From Accumulibacter sp. (GTDB lineage: Bacteria; Pseudomonadota; Gammaproteobacteria; Burkholderiales; Rhodocyclaceae): 50,615 nucleotides of DNA. The notes under the pieces were generated by a model. It was given only the letters and a program-made list of their open reading frames with translations. It searched no databases and was not told the origin of the DNA. Position numbers and translations under genes: made by a program. This document shows, piece by piece, positions 24,774 to 34,511 of the stretch. Each line of letters begins with the position of its first letter. Within the stretch, counting starts at the first letter, position 1. The stretch covers positions 1 through 50,615 of the forward strand of contig JAIFKU010000051.1 of assembly GCA_020049495.1 (NCBI GenBank). The letters are read 5' to 3'.

Positions 24774-25943
24774 TCAGGCCATTTGCTCTGCCGCTGCCCG
24801 ATAATGCGGCATCGCTTTGTCAGCGCGTTCGGTCTGCTCGAACAGGCGCGCCAGTTCGAGGCGGACTTCGCGCCGGTCAGCCAGCGACAGCGCAGCTTCC
24901 AGGTAGGTCTGCGCCTTGCCCCACAGGCGTTGCTGCAGACACATCCGCCCCAGCGCGAGCAGCAGTTGGGCGTCATCGCGATGTTGCAGCAGCCATTGGT
25001 CGGCACAGGCAATGCGCGCGCTCAGATCGCCGCTGCGTGCCTGCCCGTAAAGGGAAATCAGTCGTGAATCCCATTCCTCGCCGAGTTGGGTCTCGATAAA
25101 AGCGCACACTTCATCGTGCGCGCCCAGTTCCATCAGGGCTTCGGCATAGGTGCGCGCCAGACGCGGACTACGTTCCCGTGCCGGTATCGTTCTTTGATAA
25201 GCCTGCAAGCGGGCCAGCTCGGAACGCCACTGGCGAATATTTTCCTGATGCGCCTTGAGCTTGATCTCCAGCGCCAGCTCAGGCAGCAGGGCATTGTGCT
25301 TCTCTAGCAAGCGCGCAATGCGCAGCACTTCGTCCCAGTTGGCGCAACCCTGCTGGGCACGCAATTCAAGGCGCAGCGCGGCGATGTGCCGCCCGGAGTT
25401 TTGCTGCAAACGCTTGAGCGCGGCAACGGCATCATCAAAACGGTGCATCTCGATATGCATTTCCGCTGTCAGCATCAGGCTTGCCGGTAGCATTTTCGGG
25501 TCGTCGTGCACCGCCCGATCAAGCCAGGCTTGCAGCTTGGCCGGTTCACGCAGGCGCTGCGCCGAACGCGCCGCAAGCAGTGCGGCCAGTGCCGGTGACT
25601 GACCTGAAGCATGAACCTCCCCCGCCTTCTTCAAGGCCTGACTGAAACGCCCTTCAAAAAGCAGGCGCGCCGCCTCGTAAAAGGTTTCGATCATTTTTTC
25701 GCGCTGGCGGCGCTGGCGAAACTCGCGTACCCGCCGGGGCAGTGAACGGGTCAATGCCACCGCACGCAACAGCCCGTAAAACATCAGAAAGCTGCCAAGA
25801 CAAAGCACAATGGCCAGATTGAGCGACAGTTCGGCACGATACGGCGGAAACACCAGAAGCACGTAGCCCTCATTGAAATGCGCTGCCAGCGAGATGCCGA
25901 CAGCCAGTGCAAAGAGCGCCAGTACCCAGAGCAGGCCTTTCAT
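24774..25943 (-). CDS. hemY: HemY-like TPR membrane protein of the heme operon
   Basis: Proteobacterial HemY (not the Bacillus oxidase of the same name): an inner-membrane protein with TPR repeats encoded with hemC/hemD/hemX, whose exact role in heme metabolism is unsettled. The 389-residue protein has two membrane helices (about 1-25 and 40-65) and then the HemY_N region FYEAARLLFEGRFSQALKKA, followed by helical repeats to the end. Its ATG overlaps the hemX stop as ATGA. The stop lies in a repeat-like sequence at the edge of the heme block. Confidence 0.9.
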   Translation of the reverse strand: MKGLLWVLALFALAVGISLAAHFNEGYVLLVFPPYRAELSLNLAIVLCLGSFLMFYGLLRAVALTRSLPRRVREFRQRRQREKMIETFYEAARLLFEGRFSQALKKAGEVHASGQSPALAALLAARSAQRLREPAKLQAWLDRAVHDDPKMLPASLMLTAEMHIEMHRFDDAVAALKRLQQNSGRHIAALRLELRAQQGCANWDEVLRIARLLEKHNALLPELALEIKLKAHQENIRQWRSELARLQAYQRTIPARERSPRLARTYAEALMELGAHDEVCAFIETQLGEEWDSRLISLYGQARSGDLSARIACADQWLLQHRDDAQLLLALGRMCLQQRLWGKAQTYLEAALSLADRREVRLELARLFEQTERADKAMPHYRAAAEQMA

Positions 25944-27046
25944 TTACGCTCCTTGCCGAGCTTGAAATTCTTGATCGCCGAAAGACTCTCGTTGAGGCTG
26001 GGAAATGCGATATTGATTTCGGTCGCCGACAGCTGCTTGAGCGTGGCATGAGCGGCGTGCACGGATTTCTCACGGCCGTCAAAATAGCGATCGACCCAGA
26101 CCAGGGCCTGCCCGAGTTCGTTGCGGAAAGTCCATTGGTCGTGCGCCAGCAGGGCCAGGCGCGCATTGAGCAGACGCAGCTTGAGATTCTCGCGCAGGAA
26201 GAAGGCCTGCCCCGGCGCCAGCAAGACAGGCTCATCGCGGTCAAAGCGCTGGATGCGAATCAGTCCGCGCAATTCCCTCCACAATTCCGTGGCCAGATGT
26301 TGCCAGAATGCCAGCGAAACCACGGGCGCCGTAGACAAATCAGACGCAGCCTTAGGCCTGCCTTCGTCTCGCGGACGGCCATCAACGGCCAGCGGTAGCG
26401 CATCGACGGCGGCGATGACGCTCTCCAGACTCAGGTTCATACCGGGCAGATCGACCTGCGGCAGCGCCCGCAGCTTGTCCAGATCGCGCCCCAGCACCTT
26501 GCGCAAACCGATGAACTGCGGACGGCTATTGCCGGCCAGACGGGCATCGGCAGCCTGCAGTGCCAGCACCGCACCCTGTACATTGCCGGCCAGTTGCAAC
26601 TGCTGCGCGGCCAGCGTCACGCTCTGTTCGATCTCGGCCAGCGCCCATTCGTCGCGGCTGCGTGCCAGATCCTGATAGAGGTTTTCCAGCGTCGCCTGCT
26701 GGCTTTTCGATTCGGCGAGCTTGCCTTCAAGTTCGCCAAGTTTCCCCTGCAGCACGGCCAGTTGTTCCTGTGCCTGTTTCGACAGCGCGCGACTCTCCCT
26801 GGCCACCGTATCGCTCTCGGACAGGCGCTTTGCCAGCTCCTGCTGGGTGTCCGACAAGCGGATCCGCGTCTCGATCCATTGCCAGCCGGCCAGCCCGAGC
26901 GCAAGCAGCGCAACGATCAGCCAGGGATTGCGCCACGCAGCGTTCAGGGACTGGCGCGATGCTTGTCCGGGCGGCGCGGTCACGGCGGGTTCTGCCGGAG
27001 GGGATGGGGCAGATGAAACCGGCTGCGGATCAACAATGTCATTCAT
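25940..27046 (-). CDS. hemX: HemX-like uroporphyrinogen methyltransferase-related membrane protein
   Basis: A 368-residue inner-membrane protein of the HemX family found between hemD and hemY. It has a proline-rich cytoplasmic start, one membrane helix (about 35-55, WLIVALLALGLAGW), and a long coiled coil (about 60-120, rich in Glu, Gln and Lys) leading to a conserved periplasmic domain with LREN LKLRLLNARLALLAHD. Family members are named after methyltransferases but lack the catalytic domain. The start MNDIVDPQP at 27046 overlaps the hemD end by 8 bases; the longer frame has no support. Confidence 0.88.
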   Translation of the reverse strand: MNDIVDPQPVSSAPSPPAEPAVTAPPGQASRQSLNAAWRNPWLIVALLALGLAGWQWIETRIRLSDTQQELAKRLSESDTVARESRALSKQAQEQLAVLQGKLGELEGKLAESKSQQATLENLYQDLARSRDEWALAEIEQSVTLAAQQLQLAGNVQGAVLALQAADARLAGNSRPQFIGLRKVLGRDLDKLRALPQVDLPGMNLSLESVIAAVDALPLAVDGRPRDEGRPKAASDLSTAPVVSLAFWQHLATELWRELRGLIRIQRFDRDEPVLLAPGQAFFLRENLKLRLLNARLALLAHDQWTFRNELGQALVWVDRYFDGREKSVHAAHATLKQLSATEINIAFPSLNESLSAIKNFKLGKERK

Positions 27047-27818
27047 GGTGAAGCCAGCTAAAGTTGCACAAACCTTCAAGGATACCTGCATCGGCCGGCG
27101 CGGTCAGGACAATCATTTGCAGACCGAGCTCTGCGGCCATTTCAGCGATACGCGGATGCGCAACGAACAGCGGCAGGCGACGCAATCGCTCGCAACCCTC
27201 AGTATCGAGCAGCGCCCACAGACTGCGCAAACCCTCGCTGGACGAAATCGTCAGCGCATCAAGCCGCTTGTTGCGCAACAGCGACACGAGCGGCCTTGCA
27301 TCAGTCGGCGCCGAGCGTTGGTAGCAAGCTACGCAGTTTACCGACGCACCGCGTGCGAGCAGCGTATCGGCCAGCAGTTCCCGCCCGCCGTTGCCGCGCA
27401 GGATCAGCACGTTCTTGCCCGCAACGCGTGCGGGCTGAAATACCGGCAATTCAAGCAAAGCTTCCGAATCGAAACGCCCGCAAGGTACGATCACCTCCGC
27501 AATTCCGCAAGAAACCAGTTGCAGCGCCGTGCTCTGACCGATGGCTGCCGCCTGCACTGCCGCCGGCCACGGGCGACTGGCCAGGACGAGCGGAACGCTG
27601 TAGTTGACCGCATTCGGGCTGATGAACACGGCAAGGGCATAACTGTCCAGTTGTGCTATGGCCTGCTGCAACGGCAGCGGATCGACAGCCGGGCCGATTT
27701 CCAGCAAAGGGAACAGAACCGGCTCACCGCCCTGCGCAGCGATCAACCCGGCCAGCCGCCCGGCCAGGGCAGCAGGACGGGTCACCAGAATGCGCCGTCC
27801 CTGCAAGGGTTTGTTCAT
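27039..27818 (-). CDS. hemD: Uroporphyrinogen-III synthase
   Basis: Cyclises hydroxymethylbilane to uroporphyrinogen III with inversion of ring D, in the cytoplasm. The 259-residue protein shows the weakly conserved two-domain family pattern: [35 protein letters not shown] at the start, [27 protein letters not shown] in the hinge and [17 protein letters not shown] later. It overlaps hemC by four bases (ATGA). Position between hemC and hemX confirms the call despite low family conservation. Confidence 0.92.
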   Translation of the reverse strand: MNKPLQGRRILVTRPAALAGRLAGLIAAQGGEPVLFPLLEIGPAVDPLPLQQAIAQLDSYALAVFISPNAVNYSVPLVLASRPWPAAVQAAAIGQSTALQLVSCGIAEVIVPCGRFDSEALLELPVFQPARVAGKNVLILRGNGGRELLADTLLARGASVNCVACYQRSAPTDARPLVSLLRNKRLDALTISSSEGLRSLWALLDTEGCERLRRLPLFVAHPRIAEMAAELGLQMIVLTAPADAGILEGLCNFSWLHHE

Positions 27819-28771
27819 TGATCGATCGCAAGTGACGCCAGGGCAGCCAGCAGCGAGTCCGCCCCTTGATTACGCAATTGTTGCGCCAGCCGCTGACCGA
27901 TGGCTGCATCGTCTTCCGGATCACCACGCAGTTCGCTGCTGAACATCTGCCGGCCATCCGGCGTGGCCACGAAACCGCGCAGGCACAGCACGCCGCTTTC
28001 CAGAACGGCATGCGCGCCCAGCGGCAACTGACAACTGCCACCCAGCGCACGGGAAAAGCTGCGCTCGGCACGCACGCAATGCGCGGTGTCAACATCGTTG
28101 AGCGGTGCAACCCACGCCGCGGCATCGGCCCGGCCGGCAACAATCTCGATCCCGAGCGCGCCCTGACCGGGCGCCGGCAGCGACTGTTCAGGCGTCAACA
28201 GCGTCCTGATCCTATCCTTCAGGCCAAGCCGGATCAGCCCGGCAGCGGCCAGGATGATCGCGTCGTACTGCCCTGCGTCGAGTTTGCGCAAACGCGTGTC
28301 GAGATTGCCGCGCAAGGGTTCTATCCTCAGGTGCGCATACCGCGCGCGCAGAATCGCCTCGCGACGCAGGCTGGAGGTGCCCACCACGGCACCGGCTGGC
28401 AGCGCATCAAGGCTGTCATACGTATTCGAGACCAAGGCATCGCATGGGTTCTCGCGCGCCGTGATGGCCGTCAACGCAAACCCTTCCGGCATTTCCATCG
28501 GTACATCCTTGAGCGAATGTACCGCAAGGTCGGCATGGCCCTCCGCCATGGCGATTTCAAGTTCCTTGATGAACAGGCCCTTGCCGCCGATCTGCGACAA
28601 CGGCCGGTCCAGAATCTGGTCGCCGCGTGTCGTCATTCCGAGAATTTCTACGGCAGTCTGCGGATACAGTGCTGACAGACGAGACTGGATGTGCTCGGCC
28701 TGCCACATGGCCAGACGCGACTCGCGCGACGCGATGACGATACGTGCCGGAGCGGATGGAAGGTTTTTCAA
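27815..28771 (-). CDS. hemC: Porphobilinogen deaminase (hydroxymethylbilane synthase)
   Basis: Joins four porphobilinogens into hydroxymethylbilane on a covalently bound dipyrromethane cofactor. The 318-residue protein has [55 protein letters not shown] with the catalytic aspartate, and the cofactor cysteine in [13 protein letters not shown]. The apparent start codon is TTG (28771) with AGGA about 10 bases before it; no ATG or GTG gives a full-length N-terminus. It heads the hemCDXY operon. Confidence 0.95.
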   Translation of the reverse strand: MKNLPSAPARIVIASRESRLAMWQAEHIQSRLSALYPQTAVEILGMTTRGDQILDRPLSQIGGKGLFIKELEIAMAEGHADLAVHSLKDVPMEMPEGFALTAITARENPCDALVSNTYDSLDALPAGAVVGTSSLRREAILRARYAHLRIEPLRGNLDTRLRKLDAGQYDAIILAAAGLIRLGLKDRIRTLLTPEQSLPAPGQGALGIEIVAGRADAAAWVAPLNDVDTAHCVRAERSFSRALGGSCQLPLGAHAVLESGVLCLRGFVATPDGRQMFSSELRGDPEDDAAIGQRLAQQLRNQGADSLLAALASLAIDQ

Positions 28772-29299
28772 GGCAGAATCCTGAAAGCAGGCGGGTGGAA
28801 AACCCTATGGAAACACTCGGGATTCTACCATGCCGACTCTGTTTCACTGGTGTCAAACCCCTTAAACCACAGCGGATAGCGCGAAGCATCCCAGAAGAAT
28901 ACAGCGCACACGGCGGGAAACAAGAAAAACGGGAATCGGATTCTTCTGCAGGTGACGGTTGATGAGCGAAACCACATAAGTGTGTATCGTTATTTCCGAT
29001 GCATCAGAGCAGTCATCCGGCAACCGGTACTGTCGGCCAGAAACTGCCTTAGCAACCGCGAAAACTCGAGCTACCCGAACGGCCGCTCACTCGTCAAATA
29101 CCGGACGCCTAGCCCAATTGGCCGCCAGACTTTTGATCGGTCTTTGCGGCGATGCGAATACACGAAATCCCTTACATGCCGCTGCTGGAGCGTCAAAACG
29201 TTTGCATCTACCGCTTTTTTGATTAGAGGCCGAGCATTAATAGTGCAGGCTCCGGAACAACATGGCGGAGGACGACGGCCATGATTTAATGGCGGCAGG
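28772..29299. other. Gap upstream of hemC
   Basis: 528 bases without a recognisable gene on either strand. A possible extended -10 for hemC, TGGTAGAAT with the hexamer at 28827-28822 on the minus strand, lies 50 bases before the start; a TTGACA occurs upstream but at a spacing of 23, too far to be its -35. The rest looks like decayed sequence. In related bacteria algR or ppc often lies here, so this region may mark an insertion or deletion. Confidence 0.4.
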
Positions 29300-29788
29300 T
29301 CAAGGCCGTACTGCCGGCAGCCCGAATTTCTCGGGCAAATCGCTTCCCCATATGTCCAGACATGGTGCAGAAACGCCACCGGCATTGCCTAAGGCGAAAC
29401 CGCCCCCCGTGCAATTCTTCGCTTCGAAAATCGGCTGCACAGCAAATCCCTGCCGATCGAAGGGAACGATTAATCTGCGGTATCGCATTCCCCAGACGGC
29501 AACTCCGCCAGCGCCCCCTCCGGCAGCCATGATCAGCGCAATCCCTCCGTATCCATAAGAACTACCGTAGCTAATCCAGGATTCGTCGACGGCAACCGCG
29601 TCTGGTTCACCGAGACACATCATCACATCCTCGCGCGAAGTCTCCGCTGGCTTTATGAATACGGGAACCATCCCGGGCACATTTTGTCGAGAACTTCCCT
29701 CATAGCCTGGCGGAAGTGGCACCGGACAGCCAGCAAGCGAGACGGAAGCCAGGACGGCAAGGATTGATGACCGAAGCACGCTGCTCAT
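29300..29788 (-). CDS. Putative small lipoprotein of unknown function
   Basis: A 162-residue precursor starting MSSVLRSSILAVLASVSLAGC, a lipoprotein signal with lipobox SLAGC. The mature part has SREDVMMCLGEPDAVAVDESWISYG, similar in style to the SmpA/OmlA (BamE-like) pattern 'T..EV...LG.P' seen in many small outer-membrane lipoproteins, and a glycine-rich hydrophobic stretch (GIALIMAAGGGAGGVAVWG). The start at 29788 is chosen over an in-frame TTG 6 bases upstream. It follows another small lipoprotein gene after 12 bases, so the two are probably co-transcribed. No specific function can be given. Confidence 0.6.
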   Translation of the reverse strand: MSSVLRSSILAVLASVSLAGCPVPLPPGYEGSSRQNVPGMVPVFIKPAETSREDVMMCLGEPDAVAVDESWISYGSSYGYGGIALIMAAGGGAGGVAVWGMRYRRLIVPFDRQGFAVQPIFEAKNCTGGGFALGNAGGVSAPCLDIWGSDLPEKFGLPAVRP

Positions 29789-29800
29789 GATCAAGCGTCC

Positions 29801-30136
29801 CTATTGCTGGTACTCTTCCTTGATCCTGACCAACGAATGCCGGCGCAAAACCCCCTTTTCGTCGATGGCCAGAACCAGGCTATATTTGCCTGTGAACCCC
29901 CTACCGACCCTCTTTGACAGTACATAACCGGAGCTGTCCTCGTCTAGGCGGTAGGTCAGTATCCGACCACCCTCGAATGTCGCGCTAGGCTCAGCTAGCT
30001 GCAGGTAAATCTCTTCCTGCGTCGTCACTCCGTCTTGCAGGAAGCTCAACAACTGTCTATTCCCTACCGGAGTGGTGGCACATCCCACCACAGTCAGGAA
30101 AATCAAAGTCGACAACCACCGTCTATGTCTTGTCAT
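29801..30136 (-). CDS. Putative small lipoprotein, BamE/SmpA-like pattern
   Basis: A 111-residue precursor starting MTRHRRWLSTLIFLTVVGC, with a lipobox at VVGC. The mature part, LLSFLQDGVTTQEEIYLQLAEPSATFEGGRILTYRLDED, has the same helix-then-strand pattern as SmpA/BamE-type domains and ends in a strand-rich segment. The start at 30136 places the signal correctly; a start at 30175 would add 13 residues ahead of it. It pairs with the following lipoprotein gene. Function unknown. Confidence 0.55.
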   Translation of the reverse strand: MTRHRRWLSTLIFLTVVGCATTPVGNRQLLSFLQDGVTTQEEIYLQLAEPSATFEGGRILTYRLDEDSSGYVLSKRVGRGFTGKYSLVLAIDEKGVLRRHSLVRIKEEYQQ

Positions 30137-30623
30137 CAAACTGTCCAATTCTGCGCAATTTAAATTAAATGACATCCACTAAAATTCAATATAATTCTCG
30201 CTATCCCTCATTGCAAACGATGTTACATATTTTGAGAGGATTGACTCAGATGGCTCCATAGCCATCATAAAGCGGCCATATTGCCTGCGGATGTCATCAG
30301 GCCGCTCAGGGATCAAACTGAGACAACTACCCTAGAGATTTCACCGCCGGAAAGCCGTAATAGAACTTCAAGTCGAGCGCAACGAAGAACTTTTCATTTC
30401 AGGTACGGTGTGAGAAAGCCACCCTATCCCCTTCGGCCCCGGCGAGCAGTACAGTTGAGTCGGGAGCGCGGTCGGCGAGGACTGTCTGAGACGCGATGCG
30501 TCGAATTACGCAGACGCGGCGGGAGGAAACGCTGCCGTTGATGCCCTGGAGCTCCCGTCAAATGGCGATCTACGAAACATCAACGCCAGAACGGTCGTAT
30601 TTACTGCCTTGCAGGCCGATCAT
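30137..30623. other. Gap without recognisable gene
   Basis: About 490 bases. The left part is AT-rich and may hold the promoter of the lipoprotein pair. On the plus strand one frame stays open for about 75 codons up to a stop inside the MEKHLA gene but has no plausible start or recognisable family. I regard it as non-coding or decayed. Confidence 0.4.
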
Positions 30624-31085
30624 TCAAAGTACCTGCCACCGATCAAACGTCGCCGCCTGCCCGTGTAGGACACCTTTAGCATCAATCAGATTCCACACCA
30701 CCGCCTGCTCAATGTGAAAGCGCTTGCCGGTGGCCGAAATCCGCACCCCGGCATAGTCGTCGATGTAACCGGCACGACTCACGCGTTCAAGCAACCGCGC
30801 CCGCTCTTCCCGCGCCAACGGCTCGGCTGAAAAACGCGAAGGCAGTTGAATGAAGTGGGGGAAATCCATTTCAAAGACGTCAAGCGCCATCCGGTTACCG
30901 TAAAAGAATACCGGATCGGCCTCGGTGCCGTGGGCAACGATAACGCACGGCGCATTCCAGAATCCTTGAGGTGAAACATCATCGAGCAGAGAGCGTCCGG
31001 TCAGGCGCTGAAAACTTTCGGCGATCAGCACCAGCTTGCGCCGTAATGCGGCGTCGATGATCGGTTCTTGAATGCTAACAAACAT
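30624..31085 (-). CDS. MEKHLA-domain (PAS-like) protein
   Basis: A 153-residue single-domain protein matching the MEKHLA family, a PAS-like sensory fold found in plant HD-ZIP III factors and in bacteria. The pattern includes SFQRLTGRSLL, PCVIVAHGTEADPVFFYGNRMALDVFEMDF and RRFHIEQAVVWNLIDAKGVLHGQAATF-like segments, close to bacterial members. It has no signal peptide or output domain, so it may bind a small ligand and act through a partner. It sits alone between the lipoprotein pair and the algR gene on the same strand. Confidence 0.75.
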   Translation of the reverse strand: MFVSIQEPIIDAALRRKLVLIAESFQRLTGRSLLDDVSPQGFWNAPCVIVAHGTEADPVFFYGNRMALDVFEMDFPHFIQLPSRFSAEPLAREERARLLERVSRAGYIDDYAGVRISATGKRFHIEQAVVWNLIDAKGVLHGQAATFDRWQVL

Positions 31086-31131
31086 GCCAATTTGTCAACA
31101 ATAAAAGGGCAAGTCAATCCTGAACAACTTC

Positions 31132-31186
31132 GCCCTCACCCCAACCCTCTCCCGCGGGAGAGGGTGCGCGGCAGCGCGGTGAGGGC
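31132..31186. repeat. REP-like intergenic hairpin (CCCTCACCC ... CCCTCTCCCGCGGGAGAGGG)
   Basis: Outer arms GCCCTCAC (31132-31139) and GTGAGGGC (31179-31186) enclose the perfect 20-base palindrome CCCTCTCCCGCGGGAGAGGG (31145-31164). This CCCTCACCCCAACCCTCTCCC element is a widespread bacterial intergenic repeat. It lies beyond the algR stop and may act as a 3' structure. Confidence 0.75.
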
Positions 31187-31231
31187 AAGAAGGGATGAAT
31201 TTCCGATCCGTCAGTTTCACCGTGACTGACT

Positions 31232-31996
31232 TCACATACTCAATTGCTTGGCGTAAGACTTGACCAGCGGCCACTGCCGGCGGCTGACCGGCAATCTTTC
31301 GGGGATGCCGCGCAACAGGGCCTGCCATTGCGCCTCGCTATCCTCGGCAGTGCTCTTTTCGAAGCCGGCGATGGCTTCCTTGGCTACCAGCGCACTGCGA
31401 TGCAGGCGGATGAAACGCTCGGAGAATTCCTCTTCCAGATGCGTCAGCGATTCGTCGAGCAGGTATTCCCGACTGACGGTGCGCGCCGTGACGTACTTGA
31501 AATCGGCCTTGAGGTAAATGATTTCCGGCAGCGGGATCAACAGCAGCCGGCCCCGCTCGTGGCAGGAAAGATGCGTGCGTGCCCCCTGTTGCAACTGGGC
31601 CAGAACCTGCGCTGAAGCCGGGCGGTTCTGCCGGACTTTCTGCAGGGCCGCCGCCAGCCGCTGCGCCCGCACCGGCTTGACGAGGTAGTCGATGGCGTTG
31701 AGTTCGAAGGCCTGCACTGCGTAGCTGTCGTAGGCGGTAACGAAAATGATGGCCGGCGGTTTTTCAAGCTGGGCGAGGTGCCGTGCCAGTTCGATGCCAT
31801 CCATCTTCGGCATGCGGATATCGACCAGCGCCACGTCGATGACATGCTCTGCGATGGCATCAACGGCGAGCAGGCCATTGGCCGCTTCGGCCGCCACGGC
31901 ATTCGGCACTTCGCCCGCCACGTCGGCCAGCAGATCGCGCAGGCGGGCGCGGGCCGGCGCTTCGTCGTCAACAATGATCACGGACAGCGCTGTCAC
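31232..31996 (-). CDS. algR: LytTR-family response regulator (AlgR-like)
   Basis: Two-component response regulator: a receiver domain (about 1-120) with DDE near the start, phospho-acceptor Asp in LVDIRMPKMDG, Thr in FVTAYDSYA and Lys in LVKPVRAQR, then a LytTR DNA-binding domain (about 145-245, IYLKADFKYVTARTVSREYLLDESLTHLEEEF...RLHRSALV). The preferred start is GTG at 31996, which overlaps the kinase stop as GTGA; an ATG at 32014 would overlap the kinase by 22 bases and is the alternative. Partner kinase is the gene directly upstream. In pseudomonads AlgR controls alginate and motility; targets here are unknown. Confidence 0.85.
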   Translation of the reverse strand: MTALSVIIVDDEAPARARLRDLLADVAGEVPNAVAAEAANGLLAVDAIAEHVIDVALVDIRMPKMDGIELARHLAQLEKPPAIIFVTAYDSYAVQAFELNAIDYLVKPVRAQRLAAALQKVRQNRPASAQVLAQLQQGARTHLSCHERGRLLLIPLPEIIYLKADFKYVTARTVSREYLLDESLTHLEEEFSERFIRLHRSALVAKEAIAGFEKSTAEDSEAQWQALLRGIPERLPVSRRQWPLVKSYAKQLSM

Positions 31997-33027
31997 CGTT
32001 TCACACTCCGGCACGGTAGTACGATATGCACACGGTACTCGCGCAGCCCGGTGTCGAGCATCACTTCCTTTGTTTCCAGGCGACCTTCAAGGTCATAATA
32101 CAACGCTAGCCGCTCACGGATGTTGTCCAGTGCCATGTGGTTGCCGGCCTGCGCGCCTTCGCCGCCACGGCATGGGTTGGCCAGATCGATGTGCAGTTCG
32201 TCCCCGCTCCGGGCAAAGCGGATACGTACCGTGCCGGCCTCGCCCGAAGGCTCGATGCCATGATAAACAGCATTTTCCAGCAAGGGCTGCAACATCAGTG
32301 GCGGCACTTTCAGATCGGCAGGCACATCGACGATCTCCCATTCGACGCTGAGCCGTTCACCCAGGCGCAGTTTTTCCAGACTGAGATACTGGCGGCACAG
32401 GGCAATCTCGTCGGCCAGCGGCAACAGATCGCGATGATCGCGCATCAGGGCGCGGAAAAGATCGGCCAGATCCTCAAGTGCCGTCTCGGCACGCCGTGGC
32501 TCGGCGCGGATCAGCGAAAGCACGGCATTCAGACTGTTGAACAGGAAATGCGGACGGATGCGCGCCGTCAGTGCCTGCAGGCGCGCCTCGCTCAACGCCG
32601 GAGAAAAGGCCCGGGCGCGCAAGGCAAAATAGAACAGGATGGCCCCGGCCGCCATCCCGCCGAGCAAGGCAGCACGCAACAAGCGCTCCCAGCCGCCATC
32701 GTCGAGCCCCATGAAGCGCCAGAAATCAAGCAGCAGTGCAGAAGACGCCGCCGCCAGAAGGATCACGGCCGACTGTGCCAGCCATAACGGCAGACGCGGC
32801 ATGACACTGCCGAGCAGCGCCAGCAGCGAGAGGTTGAAGAGCAGCAGGGGCTGCACCGAGGCGGCCATATCGACGTAGCGCTGCACACAATCGACAATGC
32901 CGGCGCTCTGTACCAGCGCCGCAGCAAAGGCCAGCAGGTTCACGCCGAGCAGGATGCGCAGCATGACGCCGAAATTGCGAAAATCCGGTAACGGCTGTCC
33001 CGTCGGGTTTTGCTTTATACTTGGCAT
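31993..33027 (-). CDS. algZ: LytS/AlgZ-type sensor histidine kinase
   Basis: A 344-residue membrane kinase. Residues about 20-150 contain four to five hydrophobic segments; then the His_kinase motif RIRPHFLFNSLNAVLSLI with the phosphorylated histidine, and an ATPase domain with PPLMLQPLLENAVYHGIEP (N box) and a G-box-like end. It lacks a classical DHp domain, as usual for this class. It is divergent from argH and overlaps the response regulator gene by four bases. The signal sensed is unknown. Confidence 0.87.
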   Translation of the reverse strand: MPSIKQNPTGQPLPDFRNFGVMLRILLGVNLLAFAAALVQSAGIVDCVQRYVDMAASVQPLLLFNLSLLALLGSVMPRLPLWLAQSAVILLAAASSALLLDFWRFMGLDDGGWERLLRAALLGGMAAGAILFYFALRARAFSPALSEARLQALTARIRPHFLFNSLNAVLSLIRAEPRRAETALEDLADLFRALMRDHRDLLPLADEIALCRQYLSLEKLRLGERLSVEWEIVDVPADLKVPPLMLQPLLENAVYHGIEPSGEAGTVRIRFARSGDELHIDLANPCRGGEGAQAGNHMALDNIRERLALYYDLEGRLETKEVMLDTGLREYRVHIVLPCRSVKR

Positions 33028-33107
33028 AAACTGGAGTTGCTGCCTGTCAGGGTTTCACCAGCTATTCTAGCCCACGAATCTGCTTCGCCTGCAAACTTGC
33101 AATCATC

Positions 33108-34496
33108 ATGATCCCAACGAATTCTACTCAATACACTTGGGCCGGCCGATTTTCCGAGCCGATGTCCGAACTTGTCAAACGTTACACGGCTTCGGTCGAC
33201 TTCGACAAGCGCATGTGGCGCCAGGACGTTCGCGCTTCGCTCGCGCACGCGCGGATGCTGGCCAGGCAGGGCATCATTCCGGCGTCCGATCTCGCCGACA
33301 TCCAGCGCGGCATGGCACAGATCGTGGCCGAGATCGAAGCCGGCGTTTTCGAATGGTCGCTCGACCTCGAAGACGTGCATCTGAACATTGAAAAACGCCT
33401 GACCACGCTCGTTGGCGACGCCGGCAAGCGCCTGCACACCGGCCGCTCGCGCAACGACCAGGTGGCGACCGACATCCGCCTCTATCTGCGCGACTCGATC
33501 GATGACATACAGGTCCTGCTGACCCAGTTCCAGAGCAATCTGCTCGATCTGGCCGAACGCGAGGCAGCCACCCCGATGCCGGGCTTCACGCATTTGCAGG
33601 TCGCGCAACCGATTACCTTCGGCCACCACCTGCTGGCCTGGTTCGAGATGACGCGGCGCGACGGCGAACGCCTTGCCGACGTGCGCCGGCGTACCAATTG
33701 CCTGCCGCTCGGTGCGGCGGCACTGGCCGGAACGACCTATGCGATCGACCGCGAATTCGTCGCCGCCGAACTCGGCTTCGAGGGGGTGTGCGAAAACTCG
33801 CTCGACGCCGTTTCCGACCGCGATTTCGCCATCGAATTCTGCGCCGCCAGCGCGATCCTGATGATGCACTTCTCGCGCATGTCGGAAGAACTGGTGCTAT
33901 GGATGAATCCGCGCTTCGCTTTCGTCAGGATTGCCGACCGTTTCTGTACCGGCAGTTCGATCATGCCACAGAAAAAGAATCCTGACGTTGCCGAACTCGC
34001 ACGCGGCAAGACCGGTCGCGTCTACGGCCACCTGACCGCTCTGCTGACGCTGATGAAAGGCCAGCCGCTGGCTTACAACAAGGATAACCAGGAAGACAAG
34101 GAACCGTTGTTCGACGCCGTAGATACCGTCACCGACACGCTGCGCATCTATGCCGAAATGATTTCCGGCGTCTCCGCCCGCCCGGACAACATGCGCGAAG
34201 CACTGCGTCAGGGTTTTGCCACAGCCACTGACCTAGCCGATTACCTGACGCGCAAGGGCCTGCCTTTCCGCGATGCGCATGAAGCCGTCGGGCTGGCCGT
34301 ACGGCGTGCCGAAGAACTCGGGGTCGATCTGCCGCAACTGTCGCTGGCTGAACTGCAAAGCTTTTCCCCGCTGGTGAGCGAAGACATTTTCCCGGTGCTG
34401 ACCGTCGAGGGCTCACTGGCTTCACGCAATCACCTCGGCGGTACTTCGCCCGACCAAGTGCGCGCGGCCATCGTGCGCGCTCGTGGTCGATTGTAG
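33108..34496 (+). CDS. argH: Argininosuccinate lyase
   Basis: Last step of arginine synthesis: cleaves argininosuccinate to arginine and fumarate. The 462-residue protein of the fumarase/aspartase superfamily has [41 protein letters not shown] with the catalytic His region, and the signature [26 protein letters not shown]. Length is normal. No strong ribosome site precedes the ATG at 33108, but this start gives the family N-terminus ([20 protein letters not shown]). It is divergent from the algZR pair, with 80 bases between. Confidence 0.97.
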   Translation: MIPTNSTQYTWAGRFSEPMSELVKRYTASVDFDKRMWRQDVRASLAHARMLARQGIIPASDLADIQRGMAQIVAEIEAGVFEWSLDLEDVHLNIEKRLTTLVGDAGKRLHTGRSRNDQVATDIRLYLRDSIDDIQVLLTQFQSNLLDLAEREAATPMPGFTHLQVAQPITFGHHLLAWFEMTRRDGERLADVRRRTNCLPLGAAALAGTTYAIDREFVAAELGFEGVCENSLDAVSDRDFAIEFCAASAILMMHFSRMSEELVLWMNPRFAFVRIADRFCTGSSIMPQKKNPDVAELARGKTGRVYGHLTALLTLMKGQPLAYNKDNQEDKEPLFDAVDTVTDTLRIYAEMISGVSARPDNMREALRQGFATATDLADYLTRKGLPFRDAHEAVGLAVRRAEELGVDLPQLSLAELQSFSPLVSEDIFPVLTVEGSLASRNHLGGTSPDQVRAAIVRARGRL

Positions 34497-34511
34497 GAAA
34501 GCACGGCCGGC

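Noticed and set aside
30400-30660. Open plus-strand frame of about 75 codons
   Set aside because: No start codon with ribosome site and no recognisable protein; it runs into the antisense of the MEKHLA gene.
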